Below, in pieces: positions 56,810-64,000 of a stretch of 64,000 nucleotides of DNA; position 1 is the first letter of the stretch; the number at the start of each line of letters is the position of its first letter. The notes beneath the pieces are model-generated. The model did no database searches and was not told the origin of the DNA. It saw only the letters and a program-made list of their open reading frames with translations. The position numbers and the translations under genes were made by a program. Origin of the DNA: Phallus indusiatus (lineage: Eukaryota; Basidiomycota; Agaricomycetes; Phallales; Phallaceae); NCBI GenBank assembly GCA_027605045.1, contig JAQFWX010000169.1:1-64000 (forward strand), given 5' to 3'.

Positions 56810-59800
56810 TCAATAGTCGCCGACGTCGGTCCCCGTATCCAAGAGATTCAAAACGTCGAACAAAGCACGCAAAGACACGAAACCAAAACACTTGGCGCCG
56901 AACATGTCTCGTTTCAAAATTGATATTTTCCAAGCCATCCAAGCACGGTTGGCATAATCTTTGATAGAAGATTCAACGCCGCCCTCGATCTCCTCCAGCA
57001 TTCTTCTAACCAAGATACCCGTCGCTTCCCTCATCTTTGAAATCTTGTTTTGTCGCACTCGGTGAATACTTGCCTTCCCAATAATCGTTCCGACCAAAAT
57101 CTCTTCCTCTGATAATCGCCTGACGGACCGAACAGCAAGTGAATATAAATATGCAATTTGTTGTAATTCAGCCGAAAAATGGGAAAACAAATCCAACATG
57201 GATGTTGCAGTTTCGTGTGCGTGTTCCAGATCGATGAAACGCTCTACTTGTGCTTGCAGATACCTCGAGACGGCATCATTTAAAGACATTCCCGATAGTT
57301 GGAGATTGTCGAGTGTATTTGTAATGCTAACAACGGCGTCGTCGTTTTCGCCATCTGGCACGGTTCTCCCATCGACATGAGTATAAATGTGGGGCAGTTC
57401 AATATCGCGGAACAAGACACCCAATATACTTTTCGATTCGTAATAATCCGTATGACCTTTTGTATTAAGTTCTGGAGCGTACCAGTCCGGTTTTATGCGC
57501 GTTTCCGGATAGGGGATTTCTTTATGAGGAACGGGCTCCCCGTTTTTGGGAAAATCAACGGCCCAACTATGCAGTTCAGCTAATTTAGCGCAGTGTGGGT
57601 GGAAAATAGTGTCTCTGTCCGCAATGAGCAAAAAATTGGTTGCTACAATTCCCAACCTGCAAATGACGTGAATTTGAATCTAAAGTAACTAAAGTGACTG
57701 ACAAGTCAACGCACATGTCATTATTAATGAAATCAACAACGAAATCGGCAATGTCATGAATCGTGGCGCTGCGATCTAATAGTTTCTTTGGGGCTGCAGG
57801 GTAAGAACCCGGTGCTACAGTTTGTGGCGGATGAAGGGCTTGGAGAACAATTAAATCATACTCGTCCCCGTCCAAGTCGGATCCGCTGAGTTTGTTAGGG
57901 AGGGGTCGTTCACCTAAAGTGATAAATAAATACTTGCACCTGAGAGGAATATGAATATATTAACCTTGCTGAGAAAATACGACACAATTGCTCAAATGTC
58001 TCAGATAAGAATTCGAGGGGGGTGCCCCAATTGCATAAACTAGTTGAACATCGCCAGGATGGATTGTCGGAGACTTGGCCATCAAGATGGGTCCTTGCAA
58101 AAATTCAGGTTTAGACTTTGGTCCACGAATCAATTGAACTTTAATAAACGAAAAATTACTGAAAACAGTCTTTTCAGGCGCAATAAAATCACAAACCGAA
58201 AATCTCATCCGGTGCAAGTTCATTATAAGCATCGACGGTTCCAACCAGCTTCCAGCATCCAGGAACGGGAATCCGACCTTTAATTTTCATCTCTCTCAGA
58301 ACGTGGTGAACAGCGTATTGAAGGGTCCGGTCCATAAACCGATCGATAAACTTTTCCGGTCCTTTCTCAAAAGGCACGCCAATCCTGCGCAAATTGTGGA
58401 AAATGGCCGCAAGTGCAAATGGCGTACCGAGACCGTGCGTTTCGAAAAGGCCGGCGGCTTTCTTGAAACCCTTGGTTGACTCTTCAGCTTCTCTCACAGC
58501 AATCCTTTGCAATTTGAGAAACACAGCATGTGGAACGCCCAATCCGGCCAAGATCATAGTAAGAGGCTTATTGAGGAAGAACCGGACAGGTCTTTCAAAT
58601 GATCGTGCTATTTCGACTTCGCAGTGCTGTGAGTTGAATTTGACCATGGAAGGACGAAGCTGCAGGACTAAACCGTCCAGTCTTGAATCGATAGTAATAA
58701 TACCCTTCGCCCCCTGAAGACGGAGCTGAAATACACTAGGTGTTCGTAAAATCTCCATTGGTTGTCGGCCTTTAATTCCAGCATAAATTGCCTTCGCCAT
58801 TTCAACAGAGACCAAACCAGTTCCGTCTGTGAAGCAATATCCATTGCGTTCAATGTCCGGAATATGTTCAATTTGGTCCTCCTCAACGATCAAGCCCCTG
58901 TCGGTGGCCGTGAAGGCCTGGGACAATCGAGCCGCGTACCGAGCAGGACAGCGTAGTAGCTCTTGAGGCCAATTAGTTCCGATACCCGAACGAATATATT
59001 CCGAGTTAACAAGCACATTGCCACGTTTAAATGGAGAAACAAACCAGACGGTGTATTCTTTCAAAGCTGATTGGGAGTAGCTAAGAAATTCATATCTAGA
59101 AACGCATTTGTAAATGAAAACGCTAGGGCGGGAGGTTCTGGACAGAACGACTTACGGACGACCGCATAAGACGAACCCATCCTTGAGAATACTACCAACC
59201 CGATTGTGAACAAAACCAGATCCATCAACCTCACGTCGATCAAAACGAAATGTCATGCCTTCTTCATCGACGAAAGAGACACGGATAAAATGATTTTGGT
59301 GCTCCGGATAAGCCCGCAAAATACGATTGGAGACATCCAAGAAAGGTCCATCCAGAGTCATAAGACTTGGTGTAAAGGATACATGATAACACATGAAGTG
59401 GCTGGCTCCATTCGGGCTAGCCAAGTCAATGCCCGATTTTGCTACCTCGTCCACAGAACCAAGGAAAATTTGGAAAATCTGGGAGATACCGATGTCTTGG
59501 TTGGCCGCCCAGATAGAGCTATCACGAAGTTTCAAATGGAATCTTCGCAGAACGCTCTTTGTTCCTTGTACACCCAATCGGGTAGCAATTACGTCCTCTG
59601 TCGGACGCTTGAGATTCCAGATTTCTTTGGGATCAAGAAGGAGATCTCGGTACATCTTCTCGTAATGGAACGCAAGTTCCCAATCAATTGTCGCGAGCCA
59701 GTTTTCCAAACGTTGACGACGCATTCTCGAATAGCGCGCCCTCGGCTCTACTTGATGATCTCGCTCCGCAACGGGGATCTTGACTTTTTCCACCATCGAC

Positions 59801-60624
59801 CTAAATGTATGTATGGATTCGAACGAATCGCAGACTACCCGAATGCAGCACCATGTAAAAGGTGCAATTTCCATATGGATGGGGTCAAGCGCAGGGAGCT
59901 TGTTTCTTGGCACCTTTTTGGAGCCTGACGACGACGAGTTGATGGCTTGTTCATAAGATGGTGGATATGTAAGAAATAGAACAAAAGAGCGACTTTTGGT
60001 GTCCAAATCAATACAATCAATCGAGAAATACCTCATCCGTATCATAGTACTTTGATCCTGGCTCTCAAATTTCTCGATCACTAACTCTCTCGTTGTTTCC
60101 TCTAGTCGCAATTGGATTAGATAACGCAGAAGGCTAGGATCTGGACACCATTCCCACTCTGGAGAGAGAACCCGATCCCGACATTCATACATGAACTGAA
60201 CGTTCCACGCTTCGGGGCCCTGTTCGGTACGAATGTCTATCAACCTATCCCTAAGTTGAAGAACTTCCTGAGGATCGCGATAAGGCATTACTTGTAAATC
60301 GGCCAGGAGATTTTGTTGCGGCGGTTCCTTGCGCTCTTCGAAATGTATCACCTTATTGCGAACTCGAAAGGGGTTGACATGAGTGAAATATCCAATGGCG
60401 AGGTCCGCCAATTCTTTACTGGGAAATGTAAGGTTCCCTTTCCCGGTATGCGCCTGTCTCCTGAATTTATCTGGGATGAGACGAACATGAAAATTCATGG
60501 GCGTCGCATGGCGTTCGGAGTCGTGGACGTCGCTGAATGGCGGACCGTGCAACACAGGCCTGAGCTCTTGTGCCAGGACAATCTCGTTCATAGAATACGG
60601 AACATTCCGGATAAAAACAGACAT
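56810..60624 (-). CDS. Cellular RNA-dependent RNA polymerase (QDE-1/RDR family)
   Basis: RNA-silencing polymerase that makes double-stranded RNA for Dicer; about 1,200 residues. The start MSVFIRNVPYSMNEIVLAQE resembles an N-terminal RRM-like segment. The first exon is long (60624 to about 59155) and ends VLCGRP, joining YEFLSYSQSALKEYTVWF. The catalytic part shows RCPARYAARLSQAFTATDRG, CFTDGTGLVSVEMAK, FQLRLQGAKGIITIDSRL and QRIAVREAEESTKGF, then PVPGCWKLVGTVDAYNELAP. After introns come LQGPILMAKSPTIHPGDVQL and the signature LSGSDLDGDEYDL (DxDGD metal site, near 57.88 kb). The C-terminal helical region runs LGIVATNFLLIADRD to DTGTDVGDY, stop at 56810. All hallmark motifs are intact. This is a host gene, not viral. 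It would serve quelling-, meiotic- or transposon-silencing pathways. Antisense open frames over it are shadows. Confidence 0.92.
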
Positions 60625-62825
60625 TGCGCGTTCTACACATTACATACTTGAGTCATGGAATGAAGACAAGATAAGATATCATACATGAAGAGCTGGAGCG
60701 TCAACCTTGTGGCGGGAGTCGCTGAACGCTCGAATAAGCCCAATGTGCTGTCGTAACTTCAGTAAGGCCAGAAAGGAGCAATTTGAAACGAGAGAGATGT
60801 TGGCGAGGGAAATGTTTCTGTCTGGCCGCCTTCGCTGTATCGCGAGGACTGGGATAACCAGGCTGGCTGCGTCTGTGACACGATCACACTAGGCATTGTC
60901 AATGTTTCCTTCGATCTGTCACGGTCTCTAACGGGTAAGGTCGAGGCTTCTTCCCGTGTTCTACAGGAGTGGGAGATGAAAAAAGCACGTTTATTGGGAA
61001 ATAGGAATGGTTATTTATTGGGAAGGTTGGACTGGAAAGGAAAATGGGAATCCTGGAACTTGAGTCGCAGCTGATTCATTTCGCGTTGACAGACAAAAAG
61101 GCCAAATGTAAATCAGCGAGACCTCTATGAAGATTTTTTTAGATAAATCGGTCGTTACTCGAGGGTAATTTGGGAGTAATGCTGGACTTTGTTCGAAAGA
61201 GACGTTTGTGGCTTTGGCTGCCCTCCAATACTCCAAGGTGGACGGTAAACTTTATGATGTAGTTGTATGGTCACATTGTCACACTATCAAGTGATTTGTT
61301 GTTTCACCAAAACCTAAAGGTACCGCTCTTGTGTAGCACAAAAAGCGTCCATTCGTATATGTTACTATGTTCATGAGAATCCGTATTACTCGAAACAATC
61401 CCAGTTTAATTGTCAAAGAAATGCTACAGACCAGAGTCACACAAACTCAGCCTCGGAGAATCATCCCTGGAACTTCTCTCTCGCCTACCTCACTTACGAT
61501 GTTTCGCCGCGGCGCCGTTCGACGGCAAATATAACACTCAACAAGAACGACGCTCGGGAGGACAGACCATGTCGACATTTTTGAAACCCAGACTTAGCAA
61601 TTGTCTCAAAATATGTGCAATCTGTAATTCCTGAAAAGGTAAGACGGGGAGTTGCTGTAGATCTTTCTGTTTTCTGCCAAGTGATGTAATGCGCAATGGG
61701 GTAACAAAAAGCAGATGAGCAAAGCACAATAAAGTCTTTTTTGTGGTTTTCCAAGGCAGAGGCACAGAGGCAATTGTCATCAAGCATGATGACAAAGAGA
61801 AGGCATTGCGAGAAAATATGGTTCAAAGGTATGGCTAGCGACTCCGCGGATGTTACAAGAGGCATAAACGGAAGTTGATGTCTTTCGAACAGAAGCCGTG
61901 AAGACGGCAAGAACTGAAGTCGGCCTAATCGAGATTTAACATTGTTTAGTCTGTAGAAGGTCCAAGAGCTTCGTGGGGAAACCTCAATAGAGTAAACGAT
62001 AATTGGAATTGAGACCCTTAGGAAACCGTGGGGTAGGTTTAACTGTAGGTTCTCGACAGAAGGAATGAATTTGCCAAGTCTCGGAAATAGTTATCATTGC
62101 AGCATAAGGAGTGAGGCGGGTTTGAACCGAAGGGTAGCCACCAGGGATGGAAGACGGTCTCAGACGCCCCAAAAGGAGTCACACGCTCCGTCACCGCGTC
62201 CATACGTTGACGCTGGCATTGATGGCCGTTTCAACTCTCAATCTTTTGAACTAAATAGCTTCGCAAACCAGGCGCTTCTCCATGTCCTTTCAGTCTGTTG
62301 ACAGGAACTTATCTGGACGGCTTTTTGAAATCTGGTTGGGATTGTAGCAAACAAGCCGGAAGTTCTTTTTGCGAGACAATCCGAAGTATATAACTCAAGA
62401 CTTCTTTTCGCAGGGTCACATCCGTCTCTTTATTATTGACTTGACACATAGGAGAAAAAGGATGGTAGTAGTCGTCTGGAGACAATCATAGTCAAAGTAC
62501 TTATCCCCCCCTATAGTTTCGTATTAACCGCTATCTGAATAGGAGTGCGTGTTCTTTTACCAACATGCAATTAGGATCCTGGTCAAATTTGCTACGCTGC
62601 GTCAGCTGGTTTATGTTTAGGAAATGAACTCGGGAAATGCTATTCTCGTAATTTTGTCGCTGACTCAAAGTAACAAGTGCGAGCTTCCCGGATCCTATTC
62701 GCTTTCGCTCAAGTGATAGATCATTACCCCACTACTAGCACTAATATCACTACCGTCATCAGATGAAATGTGATTTAAGAAAACTTTTTGGAAGACTAGA
62801 TTCGAACACAACGTAGCTCCAACTG
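60625..62825. other. Intergenic, no gene supported
   Basis: About 2.2 kb upstream of the RdRP gene. Open frames of 60-138 codons on both strands overlap each other and carry no recognised motif or splice partners. Confidence 0.5.
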
Positions 62826-64000
62826 CTAAAACGACCAACATTTTTTCCTCGTCCCAATTTGTTTGATTACATGTCCCGCATCCAGGTCGACTTGAATATT
62901 GCTTATCTTCGTATCAAAACCTTCGAACTCACCCATTACCCTAACGCCCAGAAGTATTCTGGCGTCTGCTACGCTAAAATTTTTGCCACTCCGACGGCGC
63001 AAGTCTTTGGCTTTTCCAAGGCTTTTCTCTCGAAATTCTGAAGCTCTTCGTGGACCTTGGCGCCACATCTGATGCACATCTTTTCTTCACTAGCAGGGTT
63101 CAATTCTTCCGAGATGGTTTAGTCGACAAGGGTGCTCCTCACTTCTTTGTTTTTCTTTTTTTACGACGCCGTGGTGCCACTCGTGCAATTTTTTTTCTCT
63201 CTGTTCCGTGTTTCTGTGCAGCCATCTTCTCGCAGTTTCGTCTAAAGAAGGGGGAAGGAAGGAAGTCTTATTGCCGAAAAGTTCTCCAAGTCGTGCAAGC
63301 TTTTGAGCGGATCTTGGAGCACTAATCAGGATCACTTAGCCAAGGCTGAGGTTATCCTTCGTCTCCGTCAATAATGGCTGTTCGTTTCAGGCTGCCACTC
63401 TAGAAGGTCGAGCAAAATTTATGATGAAAAGCCTATTGAATCTCTCCTTTCGAAAAATCTCGGCTTGATGCCTTTATCCTTTCCAAAATGGTTAAACCTA
63501 GGTATGTTTGATCATTCTACTACTCATTCAAAATGAGCGGTGATTGATTTCAAAGTTCAATACATTAGTTAGTACGACGCGACGTTGTACTTGGAAAACT
63601 ATATCTGAGACGTGAGAAGAAGTTTGAAGGCAAGATGCCATAATTTGATCTTGGCGGCAGGATCGCACTTTTCAAATTAGCTTTAGCTTGTGAACGTACG
63701 ATGTTATTGTTTATCAAAGCTTTGAAAATGACCCCACTCGGAAAACTTAAAGGACTGAAATGCGCTCGTGTTCATTAACGTTCATTATCCGGCGCTAGAG
63801 CTTGCACGTTCTACATATCAACCCCTTTGTCTACTCGAGGCACTAAACGAAGTCGACCCTTTCGACTTGTCCAACTTATTTGGTAGACAAACGATCGCTC
63901 TTTCCTAAACAATCATACAGTGGTGCATAAGTCCATGGCACAGTGGTAAGAACGTCTCCTGAGACATTTCCTTTCTTGAGACTTAACAACCTTTTTGTTA
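62826..64000. other. Unassigned right end; overlapping open frames at 62.83-63.33 kb
   Basis: Between 62826 and 63335 both strands carry overlapping open frames of 60-91 codons. The plus side reads DYMSRIQVDLNIAYLRIKTF and a Phe-rich segment; the minus side is Lys/Arg-rich (REKKLHEWHHGVVKKEKQRS). No family is recognised. It may be a relic or simply compositionally biased DNA. The last 600 bases hold nothing I can support. Confidence 0.4.

Noticed and set aside
59206..59928. 240-codon plus-strand open frame
   Set aside because: It lies wholly antisense to the first RdRP exon, whose translation has strong family motifs. The plus frame has no recognisable domain and is a shadow.
63935..63985. 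A-box-like TGGCACAGTGGTAAG suggesting a tRNA
   Set aside because: The D stem does not pair, no proper anticodon arm or T arm follows before the window ends, and no B-box is present.

Overview
The window looks like nuclear DNA of a mushroom-forming basidiomycete (Agaricomycetes). Coding regions on both strands are cut by many GT-AG introns of about 45-65 nt. Several families are ones I know from Agaricomycetes: DUF6533 seven-helix proteins, a macrofage-activating-glycoprotein-like protein, HNH-like proteins with a YNAG motif, and kinase-like proteins in tandem. There are no bacterial operons, Shine-Dalgarno sites or CRISPR arrays. Gene models were assembled by eye from reading frames, splice signals and family motifs, so gene ends are firmer than every internal splice site.

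Layout. 0-9 kb: the 3' part of a decayed secreted glycoprotein gene, then two tandem DUF6533 membrane proteins. 9.3-20 kb: a broken fragment of an FAD monooxygenase, a long JmjC-domain protein divergently paired with a Zip3/HEI10-like RING protein, and a membrane-anchored FAD monooxygenase that is the intact relative of the fragment. 22-31.5 kb: an HNH-like protein, a Rad9/Crb2/53BP1-type checkpoint mediator (Tudor plus tandem BRCT), and a dihydrodipicolinate-synthase-family aldolase.

33-46.6 kb is the most distinctive block. Three paralogous type II membrane SGNH hydrolases (+, +, -) bracket three tandem paralogous kinase-like genes (all -). Of the kinase-like genes, the middle copy is intact, one has a single-base frameshift, and the third is split by a clean insertion of about 0.9 kb flanked by a 4-bp direct repeat (ATGA).

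47.7-64 kb: a small possible zinc-finger protein, a tRNA-Val(AAC) with its Pol III terminator, an NAD-dependent epimerase, a cis-CaaD-like tautomerase, a secreted protein built of three copies of one four-cysteine module, and a cellular RNA-dependent RNA polymerase with an intact DLDGD motif. The last 3.4 kb show no supportable gene.

Several genes concern chromatin and genome integrity (JmjC, Zip3-like, Rad9/Crb2-like, RdRP), but each has its own promoter and nothing shows co-regulation. The local paralogue families (DUF6533 x2, SGNH x3, kinase-like x3, FAD monooxygenase x2) show that tandem duplication followed by decay has shaped this region.
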